This document shows, piece by piece, positions 19,531 to 27,934 of a stretch of DNA of 64,000 nt. How positions within the stretch are numbered: the stretch's first letter is position 1; each line of letters starts with the position of its first letter. The notes below the pieces were generated by a model. The model saw only the letters and a list, made by a program, of their open reading frames with translations, had not been told where the DNA came from and ran no database searches. A program made the translations under genes and the position numbers. Source of the DNA: Nitrospira sp. (lineage in GTDB: Bacteria; Nitrospirota; Nitrospiria; Nitrospirales; Nitrospiraceae); the NCBI GenBank assembly GCA_029865225.1, contig JAOUHJ010000004.1, positions 52,343-116,342 of the forward strand, read 5' to 3'.

Positions 19531-19853
19531 GCGTCGGATGTCTTCCGGTCCAAAGGGTAGGGTTTCAAGGCCTCCCGTAAGATGTCATTATCGAGAACCA
19601 GGTCCCCGATCTTTTGCTTGAGCTTTTTGATCTGCTCATCCTTGACGGCCTCTTCATCCTTCGGGCGACTCCGGAGCGCGTTTTCGGCACCTAACAGAAA
19701 CTTGTCGCGCCAGTCCTCGATCTCAGCCACCGTCAGCCCATGCTGCCGAGCCGATTCCGCCATTGAGGTGTCGCTCTTCAAGATGCTCACCACCAACGCC
19801 ACACGACGCTTCGCCGTCCATCGTTCAATAGGTTCTGTTGAGTTGGATACCAT
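19527..19853 (-). CDS. IS3-family transposase OrfA (helix-turn-helix)
   Basis: 108 aa, DNA-binding subunit of the IS3 element. Seen: a transposase_8-type helix-turn-helix around AESARQHGLTVAEIEDWRD and a C-terminal coiled coil/leucine-zipper-like helix (DEQIKKLKQKIGDLVLDND) typical of OrfA dimerisation. The ATG at 19853 is preceded by GGGAGG at close spacing; a GTG two codons upstream is possible. It overlaps orfB by 4 nt. Confidence 0.9.
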   Translation of the reverse strand: MVSNSTEPIERWTAKRRVALVVSILKSDTSMAESARQHGLTVAEIEDWRDKFLLGAENALRSRPKDEEAVKDEQIKKLKQKIGDLVLDNDILREALKPYPLDRKTSDA

Positions 19854-20056
19854 TGCCACCTCCCTGGTCCGCTTGGGGACCTTGTCTTAGAGGTGGTCTC
19901 AATTTCAAGGGGAGCAGGATAGTTGTTTGGTGCATTTGCCTGGGCTTGGACTTCACACCGATGCACAACGACTGGGATTGCTACAATGAGAAGGGTCGAA
20001 TATGCCAAAGTGCGAGGGCAATCCGGCAACTCTATCTCTGGAAGCTCTTCCACAAT

Positions 20057-20557
20057 CTACGTGTACGGCTCTGCTAGTTTCCTCGCAGCCTCATAGGACA
20101 TCTTGAGCGGTGTCAACAGTCGCAGGACCATGAAGGGACCTGTGAATCGCTCTTCCATCCGTTGATGCTGTTCAGCCAACGACCGTATGTAGGACCAATG
20201 ATTGTAGACGTGGGCTACGCCATGGTTCTCTAAGACCTTGCGATAGTCAGGGGCTAGTAATCCCGCCTTGCAGATTTCAACCGCGTAGCGGAAGTCTTTT
20301 GGGAGTTGGGCGTAGAAGGTATCCAGTTGTGAGCAGAACTCCTCGCTAGGCATGCCGTGCAGTTGGAACTCGAATAGGAACGGGCCGGTGTGGAGTTCAA
20401 ACCTCGCGTCTTGGTAGAGGGTCAGCACAGGGTTGTTGAAGAGCGTGGCATCGAGAAAGCGAAGGTTCGGTTGGCCCGCTTTGGCGCCATAGGAGAGGTA
20501 TTGGCAATATCCTCTTAGGTGAGTACCTCTTCGGGACTCGGGCGTACCAGGTCCCAC
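20057..20557 (-). pseudogene. DUF72 family protein remnant, N-terminus lost
   Basis: The C-terminal two thirds of a DUF72 (TIM-barrel-like) protein survive: YGAKAGQPNLRFLDATLF, HTGPFLFEFQLHG, FRYAVEIC, HGVAHVYNHWSYIRSL and GPFMVLRLLTPL are all characteristic. The family is usually 240-300 aa; here only about 150 residues match. An upstream piece resembling the preceding strand (WYARVPKRYSP) lies in a different frame near 20510, so there is probably a frameshift as well as loss of the N-terminal third. It is flanked by the IS3 element and the integrase module, consistent with disruption during island assembly. Confidence 0.72.
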
Positions 20558-20813
20558 GGTCCTTCCTTTTATATAGCCCCCCTACCTTTTCGGTATGGTC
20601 AAAAATTCTGAACCCTCTCATAAGTGCCACTCTCCGAGAGTTGTGCGGAGCAGTCGGTAGGCTCACTCGGCTGAATGTGTCGAGCATGACGGAAAATGCT
20701 GCCGCACAGAAACCCAGGGTGGGACAGGAGAACGTGGTATCGCAAGACTAGCCTGATAACAGATGGATTGAGAAGCATGTCTGTTCAATGGGCAGATCTA
20801 AGCAGGAGAACCC

Positions 20814-21089
20814 ATGACACTCTTAACAATATGTGAGGCAGCGAAGTTTTTGCGGCTTACCAAACGGACCCTCTATCAGCGAATCGATATCCCTCGGGTT
20901 CGTTATGGGCATCGTGTCATGTTTGTCAAAGAAGATCTTGAACATTGGGTGAGACGCTTATGTGAGGGCGGTGTGGTGAAAGACCTCGATGCGCAAGGAG
21001 GACTGCCGAAGCCCGTTGACGGCAGACCTGGCAAGGTCTACCATCGAAACCCTTTGTTTGTATTGCCTCGTCAGAAAGGCCTGCGATGA
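20814..21089 (+). CDS. Helix-turn-helix excisionase-like protein
   Basis: 91 aa. The first 50 residues (LTICEAAKFLRLTKRTLYQR through HRVMFVKEDLEHWV) match the MerR-like winged helix of excisionases and 'helix-turn-helix domain' proteins that accompany tyrosine integrases. The remaining 40 residues are basic and unassigned. AGGAG lies about 6 nt before the ATG. The stop overlaps the integrase start (ATGA), so the two are translationally coupled. Role inferred: recombination directionality factor or repressor for the adjacent integrase. Confidence 0.8.
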   Translation: MTLLTICEAAKFLRLTKRTLYQRIDIPRVRYGHRVMFVKEDLEHWVRRLCEGGVVKDLDAQGGLPKPVDGRPGKVYHRNPLFVLPRQKGLR

Positions 21090-22318
21090 ATATTCAACGC
21101 ATCACTACTCCCAAGGGAACACGATCGATTCTGACCTATTGGTATCGTGGAAAACGCTATCGACCGGTCCTTGGGTATGACTTGACGCTCGATCGTGAAC
21201 GAGAGACTGCGCTCGAAATCATGACTGCGATTCATGCGAATTCATTGGAGCCGGACACAAAGAAAGCGCCAATCCCTATTACTGAGCAGCCTTCAACGAT
21301 GACGTTTGCCGAGTTTGTCCCCATCTACCTGCAATATCTCAAAGCCAAACGGCCGAAGAACGATGGGCGGAATCATACCGTTCTCACGCACCATCTCATT
21401 CCGCATTTTGGCGACAAGAAGCTCTCGGATATCCGTCTCGAAGATGGATTGGCGTATCTGGAAAAGCGTCGCTCTGTCTTGATCGGCCCAGAGGATAAGA
21501 AACGACATGTGGCTCCAGGGACGATTGAGCGAGAGTGCGCGGCCCTCATGGCCGTGCTGAATTTAGCCGTTGATATGGACCATCTGGATAAAAATCGGCT
21601 CAAACGGTTGCCGGTGCCTGAGTATGTGAAGCGCGAGCGGATCGTCGAAGGCTGGGAGCTGCTCAAAATCCGTGAGGCCGCCTCACCGAATGTGTGGCGG
21701 CTTGCAATGGCCGCGCTGCAGATCGGCCTTCGGGAGAACAAACTGATCGAGATCCATGAAGAGTGGCTGATGCAACGGGGAGACGGCTGGTGGGTGGTTC
21801 CCTCGCCAGGCCAGACAAAAATCAAAGGGGTGCCCAAAATGGTTCCCCTTAACAGTCTGGCGTACGAGGCGTTGTTCGGAAAAGCTCCAAGAATCGGCGG
21901 TCGATTTTTCCATCACTGGAAAGATGGGAATTCCTTCAAGCATACCTGGATGCGAACCTGCGAGCGGGCAGGGGTGCACGATCTACACTTCCACGATCTT
22001 CGCCATACCTTCACGACCTGGCTCACACAATGCAGCGTCGATTATGCCGTGATCCAGACGTTAAAAGGTGAGCCGCTGCCTGGTTCGGCGAAGTACTACA
22101 TTCACAATTGGAATGCGCGATTGCGGGATGCCGTGACCAGGCTGGAAGCGTTTACGAAGGCGGTTCTAAATGGGGAAAATGACGTTCAGGTGCCAGTTAC
22201 TGCCACTTGGGTGCCAGTTGTTCAAAACGTGAATCCTCTAACTATGCGAAATGTGGTGCCGAGGGACAGAATCGAACTGTCGACACCAGCCTTTTCAGGG
22301 CTGTGCTCTGCCAACTGA
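21086..22318 (+). CDS. Tyrosine-recombinase integrase of the genomic island
   Basis: 410 aa. Catalyses integration and excision at tRNA-Phe. It has an N-terminal AP2-like DNA-binding part, a SAM-like core-binding domain (about residues 72-175, TMTFAEFVPIYLQYL) and a catalytic domain. Catalytic residues visible: R216 in QIGLRENKL, a lysine near 245 (GQTKIKG), HDLRH at 303-307 and a tyrosine at 337 or 338 in SAKYYIHN. The usual third-position LGH before the nucleophile is replaced by LKGE, an oddity that could affect activity. The last 21 codons lie within the tRNA-Phe gene on the opposite strand, which places the crossover next to the 3' end of the gene. It overlaps the upstream excisionase-like gene by 4 nt. 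Confidence 0.92.
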   Translation: MNIQRITTPKGTRSILTYWYRGKRYRPVLGYDLTLDRERETALEIMTAIHANSLEPDTKKAPIPITEQPSTMTFAEFVPIYLQYLKAKRPKNDGRNHTVLTHHLIPHFGDKKLSDIRLEDGLAYLEKRRSVLIGPEDKKRHVAPGTIERECAALMAVLNLAVDMDHLDKNRLKRLPVPEYVKRERIVEGWELLKIREAASPNVWRLAMAALQIGLRENKLIEIHEEWLMQRGDGWWVVPSPGQTKIKGVPKMVPLNSLAYEALFGKAPRIGGRFFHHWKDGNSFKHTWMRTCERAGVHDLHFHDLRHTFTTWLTQCSVDYAVIQTLKGEPLPGSAKYYIHNWNARLRDAVTRLEAFTKAVLNGENDVQVPVTATWVPVVQNVNPLTMRNVVPRDRIELSTPAFSGLCSAN

Positions 22319-22329
22319 GCTACCTCGGC
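22254..22329 (-). tRNA. tRNA-Phe (GAA), island attachment site
   Basis: 76 nt folding as a canonical cloverleaf on the minus strand: acceptor GCCGAGG/CCTCGGC with encoded CCA, U8-A9, D stem GCTC/GAGC, anticodon stem CAGCC/GGCTG with loop CTGAAAA (anticodon GAA), variable loop GTGTC, T stem GACAG/CTGTC with TTCGATT. The integrase gene converges on it and ends inside it, so the 3' half is the likely attachment core and the island extends toward lower coordinates. Confidence 0.95.
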
Positions 22330-22338
22330 ACCTTGGGC

Positions 22339-22366
22339 AGTACAATGGCCGGGCGCATCTTACCAA
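22339..22366 (-). promoter_or_regulatory. Probable tRNA-Phe promoter
   Basis: On the minus strand TTGGTA (22366-22361) and TGTACT (22344-22339) are separated by 16 nt and end about 9 nt before the mature tRNA 5' end, a reasonable sigma-70 arrangement. It lies between the tRNA and the IS30 element, so the insertion has not removed it. Confidence 0.5.
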
Positions 22367-22516
22367 GAGGGACGGTGGAAGTTCCACATGTTTTGTATGG
22401 GTGTAGCAGGTCCTGGAGTGAACGAAAGAGAACGAAAAATCTATCCAGCTGGTATCATCTCGAGTATCATTCTCGAGGTTCTTGGGAAAGTCTTTTTATT
22501 ATACCTTGAGTTCTAA

Positions 22517-23566
22517 TTCCAAGTGCAACACTGCACGCCCAAATGGGTTACGGTGTTGCCATGACAACGAGATGCTACCGACACCTGAGTGCCGAAGAAC
22601 GGGAGCCCTTGAGCCTGGGCCTGGCCGCTGGCCATTCGCTACGGCGGATGGCGGTGGTCTTGGGGCGAGCCCCCAGCACCCTCAGCCGCGAGATGGCTCG
22701 CAACGCTGGACAGCGCGGCTATCGCGCCTGCACGGCGCACACCCTGGCGTCGGCGCGGGCCTGTCAGCCGCGGCGTGTCCGGAAACTCCAAAATCCCTGG
22801 CTGTGGCAGTACGTCCAGACCCATCTGAGGCAGGGGTGCTCGCCTGAACAGATTGCCGGGCGACTCCGACGCGCGTATCCTGACGACATGCGCAAACGCC
22901 TGTCGACGGAAACCATCTATGCGGGTCTGTATGTGCTCCCGCGGGGAACGTTGCGTACCGAATTGCTCTCGGCCCTGCGTCAGGCGCACAAGACGCGGCG
23001 CCCTCGGGCGCGGGGAACGGATCGACGGGGCCAGATCCCCAACATGACGCCGATTGCCGCACGCCCCGCTGAGGTGGTGCCCCGCACGGTGCCCGGCCAC
23101 TGGGAAGGCGATCTCCTGAAGGGGGCCCGCAATGGGTCGGCGGTTGGAACGCTGGTGGAGCGGGCGACACGTTTGGTCATCTTGGCCCGGATGAAGGGAA
23201 CGGATGCGCCGAGTGCCCGACAGGGCTTCAGTAAGAAACGCCGGCATATACCGGCCTTCCTGCGGAAAACGCTGACGTACGATCGTGGCAAAGAGATGGC
23301 CGAACACGCGCGCTTGGCGCAGTCCCTCAAGATTCAGGTGTTCTTTGCCGATCCGCATGCGCCGTGGCAACGAGGCACCAACGAGAATACGAACGGGCTG
23401 TTGCGCCAGTACTTGCCCAAAGGAACAGACTTGTCGGGCTACACCCAGCGCGAGCTGAACGCCATTGCTCATCGCCTGAACACGCGCCCGCGCAAATGTC
23501 TCAACTTTGCCACGCCCCTGGAAGTCTATGCGCAATTGCGCCATCATTCACCTGTTGCACTTGGAA
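22517..23566 (+). mobile_element. IS30-family insertion sequence, about 1050 bp
   Basis: A perfect 14-bp inverted repeat, TTCCAAGTGCAACA at 22517-22530 and its complement at 23553-23566, encloses a single transposase gene. The transposase stop codon falls 3 bp outside the right repeat, so the element uses a flanking TGA. It was inserted about 190 bp upstream of tRNA-Phe. Confidence 0.85.
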
Positions 23567-23571
23567 CTTGA
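22561..23571 (+). CDS. IS30-family transposase
   Basis: 336 aa, within the usual IS30 size. It has an N-terminal HTH_38 region (CYRHLSAEEREPLSLGL, APSTLSREMARNAG), then the DDE core: D in GHWEGDLLKG, D in LTYDRGKEMA and E in RGTNENTNGLLRQYLPKG, the last a hallmark of the family. The ATG at 22561 begins the conserved domain; an in-frame ATG six codons earlier falls just inside the left inverted repeat region. No internal breaks seen, so it is probably functional. Confidence 0.94.
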   Translation: MTTRCYRHLSAEEREPLSLGLAAGHSLRRMAVVLGRAPSTLSREMARNAGQRGYRACTAHTLASARACQPRRVRKLQNPWLWQYVQTHLRQGCSPEQIAGRLRRAYPDDMRKRLSTETIYAGLYVLPRGTLRTELLSALRQAHKTRRPRARGTDRRGQIPNMTPIAARPAEVVPRTVPGHWEGDLLKGARNGSAVGTLVERATRLVILARMKGTDAPSARQGFSKKRRHIPAFLRKTLTYDRGKEMAEHARLAQSLKIQVFFADPHAPWQRGTNENTNGLLRQYLPKGTDLSGYTQRELNAIAHRLNTRPRKCLNFATPLEVYAQLRHHSPVALGT

Positions 23572-23878
23572 AACCGCCTACTCATTTGGCTTTGAATTAT
23601 TGGTTATGCCCTTTGTTAGTCTGGTGAAGGAAGAGGATGCGCACCTGCAGTGGTGACGAGCGTGCCTCTATTCCCCATGACGGTCCGGAGCTGTATCGGA
23701 ACAAGAACCCTGTTGCTTGCGATGATCGGTACGTGGCTGGTGTGGTTTTCGGCGTTCGTTCAGCAAAATTCCTGAAGGAGCGCATCCGAGCGGCATGTCA
23801 ACGAGCCATGCCAGAGCAGGCTGAACGAGGCGCTGACATAATGATGATTCAAAGAGTCGGAATGAGGCGATAGTCGAA
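23567..23878. other. Non-coding stretch after IS30
   Basis: 312 bp holding only short overlapping frames with no recognisable protein. It ends with a weak GAGG 11 nt before the following ATG. Nothing else identified. Confidence 0.5.
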
Positions 23879-24904
23879 ATGTTGCCACAGAAACTACCTG
23901 TCTTAGTGTTGGTCATCGTCGTCTGGGGCATGATCTGTGTGTCACACGGTCTTGCTGAAGAAGTTCCAGCCAGCAAACGGGTGAAAATTGATCTTACTCT
24001 TGGTACCTGGATCAGTGTTGGAGACACGCGATGGAGCCATGACGCTTCGACCTCATTTCCTCTCGGGAACCCGACCTCACGACTGATATACAGCGATCAC
24101 TCCGCCAATGTGGTGGAGTTCAGCGCGAAATTATCCGTAGGGCCACGTTTTTTTGGCCGCCTGAATGTGGGCGGAGCAGGCATCGGTGGTGGTCGCCTGA
24201 TTGACGATGATTTTCTGTCGCCGGATAGAGGTAGCCCATCCTCACGAACGCATAGTGACATTGATGGAGGCAGCCTTTGGTATGTGAATGCGGATATGGG
24301 AACGCGGTTGACGAACTTTCCCAATGGTCGTGGAACCTTCGACGGCTTCGTTGGATTCCAATATTGGCGTCAGAAACATGAAGCCTACGGAGTTCGGCAG
24401 GTCCATTGTTCGGCAGCGGGAACCACTGTCGATTTGGATCCGTTTACTCCTGGGGTAGATCCTCTCTGTGCCCCTGGTGGGGTGCCGGTGAGCAATGCCG
24501 TCCTCGTGATCTCAAATACCAGTACTTGGTACTCACTTCGGACTGGTGTCCAGGGAGAATATCATTTGACCCGGTGGTTGAGTGTCCATGGATCTGCCGT
24601 ACTGAAGCCGATCAATCTTTTTACGAATGAGGATACCCACCATCTGCGAGTCGTGACCGGTGAGCTTCAAGATCCGAGCTTTACGATGGTTGGAGTAGGA
24701 TTTGGAGCTGATGCCGATATCGGGGCAAAGGTGAATGTGACAAAGTACCTCGCGGTACAGGTGGGCTATAGGGTTTGGTGGAACCGCATGATCGATGGAA
24801 CTTGGGAGGGGCATCCTGCCAATGGACCATCGGTTTCGTTCCCACTGGTTGAAATGCAATCCCTCCGCCACGGGCTGACTGCCGGGCTTACGCTTAGCTT
24901 CTAG
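23879..24904 (+). CDS. Outer-membrane beta-barrel protein (omptin/Protochlamydia-OMP-like)
   Basis: 341 aa. The N-terminal signal peptide (LVLVIVVWGMICVSHGLAEE) predicts cleavage after about residue 26. The rest alternates polar and hydrophobic residues and ends in a C-terminal phenylalanine (GLTAGLTLSF), the usual signal for outer-membrane assembly. The segment SRLIYSDHSANVVEFSAKL and a run of gly-rich strands (GGAGIGGGRLIDDDFL) resemble a barrel family related in fold to omptins; I see no clear protease catalytic set, so a porin or structural role is as likely. It stands alone, with a shared terminator downstream. Confidence 0.65.
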   Translation: MLPQKLPVLVLVIVVWGMICVSHGLAEEVPASKRVKIDLTLGTWISVGDTRWSHDASTSFPLGNPTSRLIYSDHSANVVEFSAKLSVGPRFFGRLNVGGAGIGGGRLIDDDFLSPDRGSPSSRTHSDIDGGSLWYVNADMGTRLTNFPNGRGTFDGFVGFQYWRQKHEAYGVRQVHCSAAGTTVDLDPFTPGVDPLCAPGGVPVSNAVLVISNTSTWYSLRTGVQGEYHLTRWLSVHGSAVLKPINLFTNEDTHHLRVVTGELQDPSFTMVGVGFGADADIGAKVNVTKYLAVQVGYRVWWNRMIDGTWEGHPANGPSVSFPLVEMQSLRHGLTAGLTLSF

Positions 24905-24918
24905 CCGTGCCACTGCAT

Positions 24919-24958
24919 ACCCTACCGTCTCGGACGTCCAGAGGGTAGGGTTTCTTCT
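24919..24958. terminator. Bidirectional intrinsic terminator
   Basis: ACCCTACC (24919-24926) pairs with GGTAGGGT (24944-24951) in an 8-bp stem, followed on the plus strand by TTCTTCTTC. It lies between the convergent outer-membrane protein gene and the helicase N-half gene, whose stop codon is inside the left arm, and can serve both. Confidence 0.7.
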
Positions 24959-25977
24959 TCGTACTCAAGGAAGAGGCGCTTGGCCTCCGGATGGAGTTGA
25001 TTGGGATGTCCATAAGGGATTCCCAACGTCCTGAACAACGGTGTTAGTTTCCCGTTGGGATGGAGATAGCCCGCTCTGAGCGGGACCGTCCGCTTGCTGT
25101 GACGGACCAGTCGGCATGCGGTAGGCCGGATCGAGGTCAGCCAATCGGCAATGTCTTGAGGATTGCCGATCGACGCAGAAAGCAACAGGAGCCTCGCCTG
25201 TGAAGGGCAAAAAATGATGGTCTCTTCCCACACGACGCCGCGCTCGGGATCGGCCAGATATTGCGACTCGTCGAGAATCACGAGCCCCAGCGTGTCCAAT
25301 CGGACATCGATTTCGCCGCTGGCGGCATCGTAGAGCAGATTGCGCAGAATTTCCGTCGTCATGATCAGCAGCGGGGCCTGGCCGTTTTCCTGACGGTCGC
25401 CGGTCAGAATGCCGACCTTGTCCGATCCGAAGAGCCGAGAGAATTCCGTGTATTTTGTATTGGACAGGGCCTTGAGTGGGGAGGTGTAGATGACGGTACG
25501 ATTGTCCTCCATGGCGCGGCGGGCTGCTTCAACTGCGACGTAGGTCTTCCCGCTTCCCGTGGGCACGCTGATCACGACGTCAGTTTCACTCACTGCCGAA
25601 AGAGCCTCGATCTGCCACGGGTCCGGGACGAACGGTTGTGGAGCAGGCACACCGATGCCTTCCAACCAACCGGCGAGTGAGATGGCTGGTTCCATCACGG
25701 CTGGAATCGGTGCCTGTGCCGGTAGCTGCTTCCGGGTGCCGGGTGGAGGAGCGTGCTTCGGTCGTCCACCGGGATCTTGGCGGGGCTGTCGCACCTCAAG
25801 CAGAGCCTGGAGATCGGATTCCAGACCGGCGCGATTCGTACTCGAATATTGAAGCAGCAACTCGATCAGGCGTCGCTTGCCGGCGCGAAAGTGTCGATGA
25901 ACACGGCCGCGGGCCAAGCGATGTAAGAGTGCCATTGGTTGTCGGGCCAGTAGTTGTTCGAGCTCGTCGGTCGTCAT
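24922..25977 (-). CDS. Ski2-like helicase, RecA1 (N-terminal) half as a separate gene
   Basis: 351 aa. ATP-binding half of a superfamily 2 RNA/DNA helicase of the Ski2/Mtr4-like type. Seen: a basic N-terminal extension, Q-like motif (DPWQIEALSAV), Walker A VPTGSGKTYVAV at about 138-148, motif Ia YTSPLKALSNTKY, TGDRQ, MTTEILRN, motif II LVILDESQYLAD and motif III LLLSASIGN. It ends just after RAGYLHPNGKLTPLF, the linker point where full-length relatives continue into RecA2. The RecA2 half is encoded by the gene immediately upstream, so the order is swapped. The ATG at 25977 has only a weak GGGAA upstream; the frame is open to 26046. Confidence 0.88.
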   Translation of the reverse strand: MTTDELEQLLARQPMALLHRLARGRVHRHFRAGKRRLIELLLQYSSTNRAGLESDLQALLEVRQPRQDPGGRPKHAPPPGTRKQLPAQAPIPAVMEPAISLAGWLEGIGVPAPQPFVPDPWQIEALSAVSETDVVISVPTGSGKTYVAVEAARRAMEDNRTVIYTSPLKALSNTKYTEFSRLFGSDKVGILTGDRQENGQAPLLIMTTEILRNLLYDAASGEIDVRLDTLGLVILDESQYLADPERGVVWEETIIFCPSQARLLLLSASIGNPQDIADWLTSIRPTACRLVRHSKRTVPLRAGYLHPNGKLTPLFRTLGIPYGHPNQLHPEAKRLFLEYEEETLPSGRPRR

Positions 25978-26074
25978 GTCTTTCCCGTCATTCGTGAAAC
26001 GTGAAGGGCACAATAATTTAGAGGAAGGAAGCCGTTGTGTACGCACGATGCTTCATGAGCAACGAGCGACGTGT

Positions 26075-27934
26075 TCATGGCAATTCCTCCAAGACTCCGC
26101 GTCGGATCAGCGCGAGTGCCTCCGCTGCAGAGTCAGCCAACCCAGGATGGGTGGCTTTGAGTGTCTGTACCTGTGATAGGAATTCAATCGTTCTGGCAAG
26201 TAGCCGGTAGATATCCCCTTCTGCCATGGTGGTGAGCCGACAGAGTCCGATCCAGGTGAGCGTCGGCTCGGCGATCCACCGCTCGGCTAAAGCGGCCACG
26301 TCTGCGCGGAGGAGCGGTGGGTCTTCATGTGGTGAAAGACTCTCTGCGAGCTTGCGGACCTGCCTCAGCAGCGAACTCAAGCCCGGACTAATGCGTGGAA
26401 ATGCTCCCGGGCGATCATCGTCGTGAGCCAAGCTGGCCATGATGCCGGCGAGAAGCGACGGGTCCGCGCCGGTGAACGCCTCGGCACGAATCAGTTCCGT
26501 GATCAAGAGTGAGTGATCGATGCGAATCAGTCGCGCCCATTCTCCGTCGGCCGTCAGTTGCGCCGTCGAGGTGAGATACCCGAATGTCTGTAGCACATCC
26601 ACGCGCTCTTGAAAGCGGTGCCAGAGGCTGGTTCGCAGCGCTTGAATGGACTTCGTATGCCGGTGCTGTTCTTGGCGAAGTCGGGAGGCCGTGGGGAAAT
26701 CCTTGTGACAAGCTGGTCGGGACGAGCAGGTCGGACAGGGAAAATCCCCCAAGGATTGCACGACGGCATCCGGCAACGGTTCCACGGAAGGCGCGGTCAA
26801 AATGGGAAGAATGGGCAATCGGGGAGGAAGATCCTCCAACTGCTCGCTCAGCCGATCAAACGATTCGGTCGAGCACCAGGGATAGCTCGGGATCTCCGCA
26901 CAGTCGTAGGTTCGGTCATAGACTTCTCGTACACTGGTCACCGGGCATTCCGTGACGGCGCCATCCGCCCGCAACATCGTCAGCATGGAGTTCTTTTGGC
27001 CTTTGCTTCGGTACTGTCGGAGGACAATGCCTCGCCCCTTAGTGAGTCCCACCACTCGACCTGGTGTGAGAAACGGCAATCGCGCGGCGATCTCGGGAGA
27101 CTCTGAGCGATGGGTCTGGTGCCGAGCCGGATGTCGCTTCCGCACCTGGTCGAAGGTTTGCCACTGGGTGATCCAATCGGTGCATACCCGTGGGCCGAAT
27201 GGTTCCAACTGCGTCTGCACCAGGTCCAATTTCCGTTCGATGAGTTCAGCACGTTGGTTGAGTTGGAATTGTGCAAAGCTCTTGGCCAGGATGCCTTGAA
27301 TGTGTTCGTGAGGGTGGGCCTTGAGGAGGTTCAGGACCATCGGATAGCTGATGGTGAATTGGCTGTCGATGGCTTCCGGTTGTCCCGTCAGCCCCTTGGT
27401 CAGGACGTTCAGTTCGATGTAGGGAGAGGGCGTGATCACCGCAAAGCCCACATGATCCTTCCCTCGGCGGCCGGCTCGCCCCGCAATCTGTTGGACTTCG
27501 CCGATTGTCAGGTCGGTGAAGTCGCGCGACTTGCGGATGCTGGATTGCGTGATCACGACCGTGCGTGCCGGAAAGTCAACGCCTGCTGCCAGCGTGGTGG
27601 TGGCGAACACGGCATCGAGATGGCCCTGTCGCATCAGTTCTTCGATCGCGATTTTCCAGGAGGGGAGATGCCCCGCATGATGGGCGGCCACGCCAATCCG
27701 CTGTACGATGGGAATGAGCGGATGCTCGGCAATACTCGGGTACTGAGTGATGACCCGTTCGAGTGCAGCGCCGATGGCCTCTTGTCGAACGGGAGGAAGC
27801 ACGGCATCTGCGTGGTCGAAGGCCTCCATGGCTTCATCACAAGCTCGACGGGAGGTGAGAAACACGATGGCTGGTGTGAGATGTTTGTGGCGGAGAGCGG
27901 TGATCAGATCAACCGGATGAATCGACGGCGGCAT
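26075..27934 (-). CDS. Ski2-like helicase, RecA2 plus accessory (C-terminal) half as a separate gene
   Basis: 619 aa. Starts at the RecA2 domain: [18 protein letters not shown] and TSRRACDEA, then AAGVDFPARTVV (motif V region) and QIAGRAGRRG (motif VI). A long C-terminal part follows, including a Cys cluster CPTCSSRPACHKD and helical DSHCT-like regions. No Walker A is present, so it needs the RecA1 half encoded by the next gene, 97 nt downstream. The start overlaps the end of glgC by 26 nt, with AAGGGA about 10 nt before the ATG, suggesting coupled translation. Full-length Ski2-like helicases have RecA1 first; here the gene order is reversed. The two products presumably assemble into one enzyme (inference). 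Confidence 0.87.
   Translation of the reverse strand: MPPSIHPVDLITALRHKHLTPAIVFLTSRRACDEAMEAFDHADAVLPPVRQEAIGAALERVITQYPSIAEHPLIPIVQRIGVAAHHAGHLPSWKIAIEELMRQGHLDAVFATTTLAAGVDFPARTVVITQSSIRKSRDFTDLTIGEVQQIAGRAGRRGKDHVGFAVITPSPYIELNVLTKGLTGQPEAIDSQFTISYPMVLNLLKAHPHEHIQGILAKSFAQFQLNQRAELIERKLDLVQTQLEPFGPRVCTDWITQWQTFDQVRKRHPARHQTHRSESPEIAARLPFLTPGRVVGLTKGRGIVLRQYRSKGQKNSMLTMLRADGAVTECPVTSVREVYDRTYDCAEIPSYPWCSTESFDRLSEQLEDLPPRLPILPILTAPSVEPLPDAVVQSLGDFPCPTCSSRPACHKDFPTASRLRQEQHRHTKSIQALRTSLWHRFQERVDVLQTFGYLTSTAQLTADGEWARLIRIDHSLLITELIRAEAFTGADPSLLAGIMASLAHDDDRPGAFPRISPGLSSLLRQVRKLAESLSPHEDPPLLRADVAALAERWIAEPTLTWIGLCRLTTMAEGDIYRLLARTIEFLSQVQTLKATHPGLADSAAEALALIRRGVLEELP

Larger units (their letters stand above)
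18687..19916 (-). mobile_element. IS3-family insertion sequence, 1230 bp
   Basis: Bounded by imperfect inverted repeats: 18687-18709 begins TGCTCCCCTGAAAT and 19892-19916 reads, on the opposite strand, TGCTCCCCTTGAAATT. The ends are TG...CA as usual for IS3 elements. It contains orfA and orfB with a 4-nt overlap, both apparently intact. I see no flanking target duplication: the three bases outside are tag on the left and gga on the right. Flanking sequence may therefore have rearranged, or the true ends differ by a few bases. Confidence 0.85.

Noticed and set aside
18684..19919. Target site duplication for the IS3 element
   Set aside because: The three bases outside the inverted repeats differ (tag and gga), so no duplication can be claimed.
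22639..23547. A 302-codon frame antisense to the IS30 transposase
   Set aside because: Shadow of a GC-rich transposase gene; no domain recognised.
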